Assembly: GCA_004352715.1 (NCBI GenBank)
Contig: SCFE01000030.1
Coordinates: 201,298-265,297 of the forward strand
Direction: 5' to 3'
From: Hofstenia miamia
Lineage: Eukaryota > Xenacoelomorpha > Acoela
Length of the DNA stretch: 64,000 bases
Part shown: positions 12,901-19,103 of the stretch, in pieces
Layout of the letters: every line of letters starts with the position of its first letter
How positions within the stretch are numbered: position 1 is the first letter of the stretch
The notes under the pieces: model-generated
Told to the model about the DNA's origin: nothing
The model's database searches: none
The model's input: only the letters and a program-made list of their open reading frames with translations
Position numbers and translations under genes: made by a program

Positions 12901-15900
12901 AAAAAATATTAGCATCTTCAAGAAATCGTTAAAACAACCTTGTAAGCCACCAGAACATAGTAATTCCTTCTAAAAATGCATGCCTGGAAACACTATTGCT
13001 TTGATTGATTAATGCTTTTTATTAATAATTTTGTTTTTGTTAGTTTTTCTAAGTTGTATATGTAAGCATGTCTTTGTCATTTAAGTATGAAAGAATAAAG
13101 AGCTTGTTATCGTTAAAGAAGTCAGTGAATAATTTATGGTTAGTAATCAATTTTCTATTTACCAACCAAAAAATAGAATATCGAATGGTTTGACATTACA
13201 GAAAGAGTGATTACATCTGATTAAATTTTGAAATTTTTACAAGAATATTGTAACTTAATCTGAATAACATGTTTTGGTTTTTGGACAATTTATATATTCA
13301 TTTTCAAATCGCTAACTGCTGATATGTAGGGTGCGTAAATGCCGAAAGGCATTTGGTTAAAGACATATTCCAGTTTTTTGGAAATGAAAAACGCGATGTG
13401 GGCAAATATTTAGCATGGTTCTAAAGTCAAAATGTCTAAAATATTTAGTGAGGCCCAAATTTCTGTATTTTTGTGAAAATGTTTATCAAATTTGAATTCC
13501 AATCGAAATAAATGAGCGATTAGCTAAAATGAATGACATGATTACAAGTTTGAGGAAATATTCCAAGAAATCCAGCAATTGCAACTAAACTTCAAATGGT
13601 CCAATATTCTAATGCCATTCTTGAATGAATCTTTTTACGTCTCTAAAATCTTTTAGTAAAGGGTTGTAATTAAACAGTATGTTTTTCATTCTCATGTGTA
13701 AGCAGTACTTTAGAACACGTTTTAATCAATATATATTCAATTCGAATTTTTTCATTAAGTCAATACAAATTAAATTTTTAGATTTTAGTCGATTTTTCTT
13801 GTCAAAATAGTACATTTTTAGATCAAAATATATCGCCCTACTAATAAGATTTAGGGGTTTTGAAAATTATATTAGATAGATTGCAATCAGCTATAACAAA
13901 ATTGAAATCGTGTGAACACATATTTACAAGATTCATTATTTAGATTTTTACGAGACTTTGATCCTGAAGTTCCAGGTTCCTGGATTGTTCAATATTAAAA
14001 TGTCCCGGGCTTTCTTATTCATCGTTATTTCTGAATTTTTTAGAAGCATTTTTAATAATAATTGCTGAGAAAAGTCGAAATCGACGCCTTGGTTATCTTA
14101 GTGGTAGTGATCTTTATACATGCTGTGACAAAGTTCCGCAATAGAAAGACATATTAACATATGAATTTTAATGATTGAAATCTTGATTGTATAAGTGTCA
14201 TTCAAAAATTTAAAATGTTGCCTTCAAGATATTCTCCATTAGTTGCTACACATTTGCCCGTTCGATGTTTCCATTTAGAAAAACACAGATTGAATTCGTT
14301 TTGTGGAATTCTTCGAAGAATATTTTTTAGATCGACGCCATCGAATCTTTGTACTTTAAGCAGACTTTTTAGCTGTGATGAATAAGGAGCATGATGAAAG
14401 AGCGCTTTTGATTTCTTTGACAGGAATTCTTTTGCCCTTAAAGCTGCATGAGTGGCAGTTTGGTCAAGTTGCAACATCTCCGCATTGGGTCAAAGTTCTG
14501 GTTTCTTTCGTCGAACTGCATTTTAGAGTCTTTTCAGAATCTCTAGATAACTTTTCTGATGAATTGACTGCCCTGCTAAAAAAATTCGCTGTGGCAATTC
14601 TTTTAGCAAAGATTTTCCCAATAATTCATTTTATTCATTGCAAACCCTGGCTACGGCATTTTGGTCTCCCAATACTGTATTTTGAAGCTTATTAGATGGT
14701 TGACGCAACCAATTGAAAAAAAATTTCCTATATTGCCCGTTTTCTACGTAATTTTTTTCGTCAAATTCCGCCTACGGTATTTTGGACTAACAGATAGTAA
14801 TTGAAGAATAGAAATAATAATATATAATAATGTTGTATGTATTTACCATCAAATATGTGTCTTGGGGAATTTTACTGTTCTGTTGATATATAGCGATATA
14901 TTCTGTTGATATATAGTCTAATACAAAATTTTAATATTCTAGTTTCAGCCGAATTGGTCATTTTTCATAATTTACAACCCCAGGAATAGTCACTTTGAGG
15001 GGTTCCAATTTTTTAAACAAATTTCCGCTTCTACCCAAGTGTCAAATTTCACTATAAAATCAAAATTGCCAAATTTTGACCATTTGTGCTGTACGGTCCT
15101 CTTAAATTCATTAGTTTCGTTCAAATGTATTTCGGAATAAAATTTGAGATGAAGCTTACTTGTTTATCCAAGCAACTAACCCACTTCAATTAGAAAAAAT
15201 GTACTTTTGCGTTGTAATCCATTTTCGACTTTTCATATTCAAATTCTATTATATTTCGAAAAATATTTATATTGGCGATGAATATAATTATTCGTTGTTT
15301 TATTCTTTTATATTATCTTCAAAAGTGGTAAAAAGAATTGTAAGGAGTTAAAATACTAAAATATCACGAACTTAGTATTGAACATTAGATTCGATTATAG
15401 CTGAATATTAACGTTTGTTTGTACTTATAACCTTCGATATGCATTGACTAGGAGTGTGCGATCCAGGCTTTTTCAAAATCAATTCAATTTCAATTCAATG
15501 CAGGGAAAAATCAATTCAATGCAAGAAATTATTTCAAATCCAAAGCTGAACAGATTGAACTTATTTAAAATTTTCTCTCAAAAATAACCACATCCGAAAA
15601 TTTATCTGCGAAAGTCTTTGCCTGGCTGCCGTTACTATATTCCCAGCATCCGACCACACTCTTTCGGATGGATCTGCTGTAGCCGGAATCGCTAAAAGAC
15701 TTTTTGCGGCAACTGAAAGATGTCGAAATTTTGGTTTTTGATTTCGCCAAAATTGGAAAGGGTATTCAGTTCTAGAAATTGCGGCAGCGCTGAAAAAAGT
15801 TTTCATCTCCTCTTCGCATGCAGAGCTTTCAGGCTGCTCTGTGGTTTTGCGGACTTTCCTTCATGCTGCCTCATCGAACGTGCCCAAACACTTGAAGAAG

Positions 15901-18252
15901 CAGAAACAGCAACAGCTTCTGTGGGTTCCTGCTGTTGCACCTGCTCAGACACATTGCCGATGGTTTCCAAAAATTCACGCAAACGTAATTTTGCTTAACG
16001 TGACTCAGTTTCAGACAATAATATATCCTTAAATCTGGGGTCAATTAACATGGACAACAAGTGATATTTGCTGTCATGATAGTTGTTTGGGAAACGTATA
16101 GAAAGGTTTTCTTTAAGTTTACTACAAAGAAGTGTGGTAAAATCAGACGACGAATTAGCAATGAAGTTATCTAATACTGAATGAAGACTGTGTAGAATTG
16201 GAATTATTGTGGAAAGAGTAGCGAATTTTTCTCTTGATGATATAAATGTAGCATCATAAAATGGTTTCAACGCGTTCACAAAACTTTGTATATTTGTCCA
16301 CTCAGAACTGCTTCGTGAGAAAGTCATATTGATTTCCATCATTGATAATGTTAGGGGCTCCCTGACTTTAAGCAATCGCTTTTCCTTTAAATATTCAGAA
16401 TTCCACCGAGTGTCAATTGCAGAAACTAGTTTCAGTTCTTTCATGCCAAGTTTTTGTTGATTTCGAAATAAATTTTGCAGAGCGGTATTTGAGCGATGGT
16501 AATGTTCCACAATTTTACTTCCAGTTTTTAATGTGTTTCTCAAGTTGTTTGTTGCGTTTACGGCATCATTTATTGCTAATTGCAATGTACGACCAAAACA
16601 AGGTAACGAAGGCACGCTGTCTCTTATGCTTCCCAACGCTTTAACATAATTCCTAGCATTATCCGTAATAACAATCAGTTTTGTCGAATTGAAATTAATC
16701 TGATAAGTGTCAAGAACAAAATCAATTTTCTCTAAAATATTGTCATATGTGTGACGTTCGGGAAAATAATGAGAATCCAGCAAATAATTGTGCACGTTGA
16801 AGTTGGAATCAAGATAATGACAAGTTAAATCAATGAATGAATCTTGATTTCGTGACGACCAAATATCACGGGTAGCGGCAATGAATTCCATCTGACCTTC
16901 CACTAAACGCCTCCTCAATTTTTCTTGCTCTCTCTTAAACATTTTCGGAATTACGTTGCGTGAAAATGTAGTTCTTGATGGGATTTCGTACCTTGAATCA
17001 AGCGAATTTAGCAGCAAACGGAATCCTTTGTTTTCAACAGACGAATAAGGTTGCATATCAACCGCAATCATTTCTGCAATTTCTGATTGAAATTTTGCTG
17101 CCTTTGATCATCGGAAGAATATTTTGCTGCTCCTACTGGCAAAAGAGCATCTACGGTTAATTGGCTCTTTGAGAGTTTAGGATTTGGCTTCTTTGCAGCA
17201 TCGTACTCGGCTTTTTTCCGATTTAAGTCTACGAATATTGAGCTATGTTTAAGTTCTAGATGAGCGACAGCATTTTTAGAGTTGGAATTCTGGTAACTGA
17301 TATGCATTTTGCATTTATTGCATATGCAGATATCTTCAGTTTGGACCCTGGTGAAGTACAACCACATCGGATGCTTTGAGGTTGTCGAACTATGTAGTCA
17401 TCCTGTAATCTGGAAATTGACGTTGAATGGTAAATTTAGTGAACGCAGAAGCATTTAAAAGAAGACGCAAAGAGATTTTAACCAGGCCGCAATTTAATTT
17501 GAGAAATTTATGACGACGTGGTGTAAGGTAAATCTGATTGGTTGAACTCTAGCGGTTTTGCATTGAATTGAATTTCGTCAATGCGGGATTTCAAATCAAA
17601 TCAATTCAATTCCACAGCTAGTCAATTCAATGCATTGAAATTTCAATGCATCGCACACACCTAATTGCGACATAATGAAATTTTCCCCCAAGTGAACTTG
17701 GTACCTATAATTTCTAATATTTTATTTTTGCTGACTCACGAATTATATCTTTTGCAACACAATTCAGACCCATTTGAAGATTCGGAGAAAATTCATTGAT
17801 GTAAATGGTGGTGATTATTAATTAATTGACAATTGTTTTCTCAATAACTAAATACAGTTCTTACATTCTCACTCCTGTTCACCAACGTTTTTTGGTTTTG
17901 TACTGTTTCATGAAGCAAATTACAGTACTTCATTATTCCAAAGACTTTTTTCCCCTGGTATATGTCACAGTTTTGATTGCCGTATAGAGATGTGTTTTGT
18001 GTATTTTCAATTTCACATATTGAAATATTGTGTGCGTTTAATGCATTTTATATCATTATTGATATACGTGTCTTCCCCCACTCACATATATTTTATTGAC
18101 TATTTCTTTAGGTCACCTGGGCTGACATAGAAGAACGTAATGCAGTTAATCGTCATAAAACTCTTGGCTTTGTTGTTGGAATGACAGACTGGAACGTTCT
18201 AATGAAAGAGGACGGTGAGGAAAATGCGCTGACAAAAACTATTTACATTTGA
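1..18252 (+). CDS. YLPM1: YLPM1 (ZAP3) orthologue, 3' part, ten exons
   Basis: Joined exons: 1-283, 1053-1694, 2245-2392, 2437-2553, 2727-2903, 5745-5912, 5966-6061, 6489-6543, 6977-7104, 18112-18252. Reading starts at base 3. All junctions are GT/AG and phases agree (2,2,0,0,0,0,0,1,0), giving 650 codons plus TGA. Domain order: YPPRD/YPPHD and SPP/RS low-complexity region (exons 1-2), P-loop kinase-like domain (exons 3-6: GPPGSGKS, LSLDDYF, IIVDAPND, LKRNIHKR), RS linker (exon 7), SKWES and KMDGL segments (exons 8-9), LELPDDY, and the tail VTWADIEE...GFVVGMTDW ending TIYI. Vertebrate YLPM1 has the same order and the same C-terminal landmarks. Family knowledge: a nuclear protein, putative nucleoside kinase, and PP1 partner through an RVxF-type motif. 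The 5' end is outside the window. Exon 5 is partly duplicated next to a gap. No RNA evidence was available. Confidence 0.93.
284..1052 (+). other. YLPM1 intron 1 (769 bp), phase 2
   Basis: AT-rich sequence between donor GTAACT and acceptor TATTTTTAG. I see no element or gene inside it. An alternative acceptor near 1008 (ATTTCAG) would add an in-frame stop or break the phase, so the acceptor at 1051-1052 was chosen. Confidence 0.8.
1053..1694 (+). CDS. YLPM1: YLPM1 exon 2: SPP/RS-rich domain
   Basis: About 214 residues. They begin RDYLPDYHDRYEK and continue as tightly spaced RSPP, SRSPP, RSRSP and HRSHSP units, typical of SR-like nuclear proteins that bind RNA-processing factors and are phosphorylated on serine. 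Donor CAAG|GTAATT at 1695, phase 2. Because of the biased codons, one other forward frame and one reverse frame are also open for more than 200 codons here. These are not genes: only the chosen frame joins both neighbours in phase and resembles the family. Confidence 0.9.
1695..2244 (+). other. YLPM1 intron 2 (550 bp), phase 2
   Basis: AT-rich, with no feature I can support. The acceptor TTCTATAAG lies at 2236-2244. Confidence 0.8.
2245..2392 (+). CDS. YLPM1: YLPM1 exon 3: Walker A / P-loop
   Basis: Encodes a leader ending LLEKPGRSIRPEKLVMFIRG and then PPGSGKSFLAKMIK. The P-loop GPPGSGKS fits GxxGxGK[ST], the nucleotide-phosphate-binding loop of the kinase-like domain. The leader PGR..RPEK also matches the segment just before the P-loop in YLPM1. 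Starts in phase 2 and ends in phase 0 at AAG|GTAAAA. Confidence 0.95.
2393..2436 (+). other. YLPM1 intron 3, only 44 bp
   Basis: Donor GTAAAA, a branch-like TTTAATGAC, acceptor AAATTAG. Reading through gives GTA AAA TTT TGA, an immediate stop, so it must be spliced for the protein to continue. The upstream acceptor ATTAG at 2420-2424 would give a stop (GAT CTA AAT TAG), which fixes the acceptor at 2435-2436. Confidence 0.85.
2437..2553 (+). CDS. YLPM1: YLPM1 exon 4: LSLDDYF segment
   Basis: 39 codons. PPRILSLDDYF matches the conserved segment after the P-loop in YLPM1, where the DD pair and aromatic residue sit at the likely substrate/metal side of the kinase-like fold. It is followed by an acidic-basic stretch ending GKTIKKK, as in vertebrate YLPM1. 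Phase 0 at both ends. Confidence 0.95.
2727..2903 (+). CDS. YLPM1: YLPM1 exon 5: YESEMEDAYRKSM ... IIVDAPND
   Basis: 59 codons. VYESEMEDAYRKSM and KTVDDGYFNLIIVDAPNDR match the family, with IIVDAPND as a Walker-B-like strand. The exon ends NGFQ at CAG|GTCATC. This donor is unusual at +3 (C), but the next exon (5745) continues in phase 0 with the expected CYVIEL, which supports it. Bases 2866-2903 are repeated exactly at 3035-3072 next to a gap, so the second copy is probably an assembly error. Confidence 0.93.
3014..3034. other. assembly gap, 21 N
   Basis: A run of 21 N. The 148 bases before it (2866-3013) and after it (3035-3182) are identical, so the two flanks overlap and the gap probably has zero or negative true length. 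Confidence 0.95.
3035..3182 (+). repeat. exact 148-bp copy of 2866-3013 (likely assembly artefact)
   Basis: Base-for-base repeat of the last 38 bases of YLPM1 exon 5, the start of intron 5 and the first arm of the foldback MITE. A 148-bp direct repeat with no mismatch, separated by an N run, is best explained by overlapping contig ends left unmerged, with the palindromic MITE as a plausible cause of the break. Confidence 0.85.
3150..3371. mobile_element. foldback MITE, PIF/Harbinger-like, 222 bp
   Basis: Almost the whole element is an inverted repeat. The ends are GGCCACGATTAGACTAG and its near-complement CTAGTCTAACCGTGGCC, and internal arms such as GCACGTCTAACCACC pair with GGTGGTTAGACGTGC around a short centre near 3245-3265. 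It is flanked by TTA on both sides (3147-3149 and 3372-3374). A 3-bp TTA target duplication with a GGCC-type end fits PIF/Harbinger. There is no coding capacity. Its first ~33 bases also appear at 2981-3013 through the assembly duplication. Confidence 0.75.
3473..3523. repeat. (TA)n microsatellite
   Basis: About 25 TA units in intron 5, preceded by GTGTTTGTGTG. Confidence 0.97.
3772..4122 (-). pseudogene. LINE reverse-transcriptase fragment, reverse strand
   Basis: On the minus strand this encodes SGAPQGSVFAVLFFL, then LLYVDDTAIF, then LDFSTTKTCMISFS. These are RT motifs B and C plus the start of the thumb. The segment matches the LINE at 9.35-12.69 kb of this window closely in protein sequence, so it is the same family. 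It is bounded by single Ns at 3771 and 4123 and is broken at both ends, so it may have been placed here by the assembler. Confidence 0.85.
4124..4411 (-). pseudogene. hAT-transposase-like C-terminal fragment, GC-rich
   Basis: On the minus strand: QQLKKRINFRDPFLCAAVAL then DPRFKTSLIPDDLLPEIVEV, followed by an acidic/proline-rich tail. AVALDPRFK is the conserved block found near the C-terminal dimerisation region of hAT transposases and ZBED-like host proteins. The piece is clearly richer in G+C than its surroundings. On the minus strand it is preceded by CTGTTTTCTAG, a good acceptor, so it could be one exon of an intron-containing transposase or ZBED-like gene. The C-terminal end is cut by the N at 4123. 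Confidence 0.6.
4463..4504. repeat. (TA)n tract after a CT-rich run
   Basis: TCTCTCTCCTCTCTCTCTG followed by about 21 TA units. Confidence 0.97.
5745..5912 (+). CDS. YLPM1: YLPM1 exon 6: end of kinase-like domain
   Basis: 56 codons starting CYVIELKCPLSLCLKRNIHK and ending RIDTRTFLQSHDIQD. The RNIH and the Arg-[IL]-D...LLQD-like ending match the last part of the family's kinase-like domain. RNIH(K/G)R supplies the basic residues expected of a lid segment. Phase 0 at both ends; acceptor CATGTTTTAG, donor GAT|GTACGT. Confidence 0.93.
5913..5965 (+). other. YLPM1 intron 6, only 53 bp
   Basis: Donor GTACGT, acceptor ATCTGTTTAG. The exon phases on both sides (0/0) and the family motif VEME directly after it support it. 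Confidence 0.85.
5966..6061 (+). CDS. YLPM1: YLPM1 exon 7: RS-rich linker
   Basis: 32 codons: VEMEIVSD, then SRSRSRSVEKDRSPRRS. The VEME start matches the acidic segment after the kinase-like domain in YLPM1. The following RS run is an SR-type linker and a probable phosphorylation region. Donor AAG|GTAGCT. A GTG-initiated open frame continuing into the intron is not a separate gene. Confidence 0.88.
6062..6488 (+). other. YLPM1 intron 7 (427 bp), phase 0
   Basis: No element seen. There are two possible acceptors. The one at about 6442 leads quickly to an in-frame stop (CCA ATC AGT TAG), so CTTTTTCTAG at 6479-6488 is used. Confidence 0.8.
6489..6543 (+). CDS. YLPM1: YLPM1 exon 8: ILPEKSKWES
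   Basis: Short exon of 55 bases encoding IILPEKSKWESECEDDKL plus one base of the next codon. (I/Y)-P-x-KSKWE is a recognisable landmark of the YLPM1 C-terminal region. Phase 0 start, phase 1 end; donor CTTG|GTAGGT. Too short to stand alone as an open frame; found by homology and phase. Confidence 0.88.
6544..6976 (+). other. YLPM1 intron 8 (433 bp), phase 1
   Basis: AT-rich with no supported feature. Acceptor TTTGATTTTAG. Confidence 0.8.
6977..7104 (+). CDS. YLPM1: YLPM1 exon 9: KMDGL...LELPDDY...KKRR
   Basis: Two bases complete the Ala codon, then 42 codons: KMDGLSSSRKEKMKK, FLELPDDYFSRTT and CTKKRR. LxLPDDY and the closing basic cluster are conserved landmarks. The final KKRR is the first half of the PP1-docking RVTW motif, which is completed by VTW in exon 10, eleven kilobases away. 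Donor AGG|GTAAGT is a consensus site. Confidence 0.94.
8739..9028 (+). repeat. first copy of a 290/274-bp near-identical direct repeat
   Basis: Repeated at 9030-9303 after a single N at 9029. The second copy lacks 19 bases after CACATATTCA and has a 3-base net insertion with small changes near CTTTTATTATC; otherwise the copies look the same. The repeat duplicates the LINE-A thumb region. Confidence 0.9.
9030..9303 (+). repeat. second copy of the 290/274-bp repeat
   Basis: See 8739-9028. Because the copies differ by two indels, they could be two alleles laid in series, or two genomic copies of the element joined at the N. Confidence 0.9.
9880..10153 (+). repeat. internal direct repeat of LINE-B, copy 1
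   Basis: Starts GATTTTTCATCCATGCTTG and ends TTTTTGCGCTCCTTG. Repeated at 10156-10452 with substitutions and with extra sequence (about 10318-10368) after the GDFN motif. Copy 1 carries the long (CT)n run and lacks the segment between ATCCGC and GGTTCATGG. Confidence 0.85.
9916..9961. repeat. (TC)n microsatellite within LINE-B
   Basis: About 23 TC units. The second repeat copy has only CTCTCTC at the matching place, so the array expanded inside copy 1. Confidence 0.97.
10156..10452 (+). repeat. internal direct repeat of LINE-B, copy 2
   Basis: Matches 9880-10153. It encodes ICGDFNLPNVCWNTLDSND, a second copy of the endonuclease GDFN motif, in the same frame as copy 1. Confidence 0.85.
12691..13115 (+). 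pseudogene. LINE-A 3' end (resumes after LINE-B)
   Basis: Translates with stops as HQIYEFSYHVKTRK, then WNKLDRHIRLSKNISIFKKS and LKQPC, which is the usual C-terminal block of CR1/Jockey-type RT proteins. It ends in an AATAAA-like GAATAAAGAGC near 13,092. Its position just after LINE-B, in the same orientation as LINE-A, suggests LINE-B landed inside LINE-A. Confidence 0.7.
13337..13354. other. perfect hairpin with GAAA tetraloop
   Basis: AAATGCC-GAAA-GGCATTT: seven pairs closed by a GNRA-type loop, within GTGCGT...GGTTAA. An isolated short palindrome in intron 9. Function unknown; it may be the centre of an old MITE. Confidence 0.5.
14202..14545 (-). pseudogene. mariner transposase C-terminal relic
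   Basis: On the minus strand: NAVRRKKPELWP, then TATHAALRAKEFLSKKS, then FHHAPYSSQLKSLLKVQRFD and KCVATNGEYLEGN. This is the mariner layout of the region around the second Asp (HxDNAxxHTA, here decayed to LDQTATHAA), the HPPYSPDLAPSD block (decayed) and the closing GEYFEG. One frame change near 14,480. Key catalytic residues are lost. No terminal repeats identified. Confidence 0.8.
15449..17663. mobile_element. hAT-family DNA transposon, 2,215 bp
   Basis: Ends TAGGAGTGTGCGAT (left) and the complement of TAGGTGTGTGCGAT (right), a 14-bp terminal inverted repeat with one mismatch. Subterminal regions on both sides are dense in CAATTCAATGCA-type motifs, the probable transposase-binding sites. 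It encloses a reverse-strand hAT transposase. Flanks GCATTGAC and ATTGCGAC resemble a decayed 8-bp target duplication, but the match is imperfect. Inserted in YLPM1 intron 9, against the gene. Confidence 0.85.
15561..17367 (-). pseudogene. hAT transposase with BED zinc finger, lightly broken
   Basis: Minus strand, in order: a BED-type finger (WLYFT, ICNKC, HLELKHSS; 17367-17068), then EMIAVDMQPYSSVENKGFR (start of the core), TRDIWSSRNQDSFI, VITDNARNYVKAL (catalytic-core Asp), LPCFGRTLQLAINDAV (C-H-x-L-like block, here CFGRTLQLA), SAIDTRWNSEYL, LIDPRFKDILLSE, and AIPATADPSERVWSDAGNIV with RLSQINFRMWLFL (dimerisation domain). A one-base frameshift near 17,070 separates the finger from the core, and stop/frame changes at about 15,800-15,995 separate the core from the C-terminus. 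With these repaired the length is normal for hAT, so the copy is fairly young. Confidence 0.88.
18112..18252 (+). CDS. YLPM1: YLPM1 last exon: VTWADIEE ... TIYI stop
   Basis: 46 codons plus TGA at 18250-18252. VTWADIEERNAVNRHK and LGFVVGMTDWNVLM match the conserved C-terminus of YLPM1, and the protein ends TIYI, like the family's KYI ending. VTW completes the RVTW PP1-docking motif begun in exon 9. Acceptor TATTTCTTTAG. Confidence 0.95.
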   Translation, partial: VTWADIEERNAVNRHKTLGFVVGMTDWNVLMKEDGEENALTKTIYI

Positions 18253-18843
18253 GAAAGGTACTATTTCTACATTATTACTTCTCATTTATCTATGATTTGA
18301 TTTTTCAAAACATTGTAAAAATTGCATTTTTTATTACTGTTCGAGAATTTGTTACGCAAATTCCATTAATATTCAAACTCCTATATTTCTGCTGTTTTGC
18401 AAATATATATGTATTAATTAATATTCAACAATGTGATATTGGCGGCAACGTACATTTAAAAATGTATCATTTGATAAGCATGCGTTGACTCTCAACTCTG
18501 TGATTGCCTGAATGTAATGGTAAGTCATTTTGGTCTTTGTATGTTTCGTTAATCTAGATAACGATTCTGCTGGTTCATCCATTTCAACAACACATGCGTC
18601 TTTTGGTTACTAATCTTGTCTCTTAGTTCATATTGAATTTCGTCAAGTATTAGTTTAGAGTAGCCAAAAAGAATTTTCGAAAATGAGAATCCACATTTTT
18701 AAAGGCTAACCCAACCCAAAAGTGGTGTTTCTACGAAATTGCCCAAAAAATATATATTCAGACAAATATTGCTAAAAATTAATTAATAAAATATTACAAT
18801 GTTATATAGGCTTTCAAATATATATATATATATATATATATAT
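18253..18843 (+). other. probable YLPM1 3' UTR and downstream sequence
   Basis: No further coding similarity. The first plain AATAAA seen is at 18785-18790 (TTAATAAAATATT), a possible polyadenylation signal, but the sequence is so AT-rich that chance is likely. Confidence 0.35.
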
Positions 18844-19103
18844 NNNNNNNNNNNNNNNNNNNNNNNNNNNNNNNNNNNNNNNNNNNNNNNNNNNNNNNNN
18901 NNNNNNNNNNNNNNNNNNNNNNNNNNNNNNNNNNNNNNNNNNNNNNNNNNNNNNNNNNNNNNNNNNNNNNNNNNNNNNNNNNNNNNNNNNNNNNNNNNNN
19001 NNNNNNNNNNNNNNNNNNNNNNNNNNNNNNNNNNNNNNNNNNNNNNNNNNNNNNNNNNNNNNNNNNNNNNNNNNNNNNNTATATATATATATATATATAT
19101 ATA
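18818..19103. repeat. (TA)n array containing a 236-N gap (18844-19079)
   Basis: TA repeats flank the gap on both sides, so the missing sequence is probably more of the same array. Confidence 0.9.

Larger units (their letters stand above)
7105..18111 (+). other. YLPM1 intron 9, 11.0 kb, filled with transposons
   Basis: Consensus donor GTAAGT, acceptor TATTTCTTTAG, phase 0. It carries nested LINEs (about 7.85-13.1 kb), a mariner relic (14.2 kb) and a hAT element (15.45-17.66 kb). The LINEs lie in the gene's orientation; the mariner relic and the hAT transposase lie against it. The parts at 7105-7850, 13116-14200, 14546-15448 and 17664-18111 hold nothing further that I can support apart from a short hairpin at 13337. 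Confidence 0.85.
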
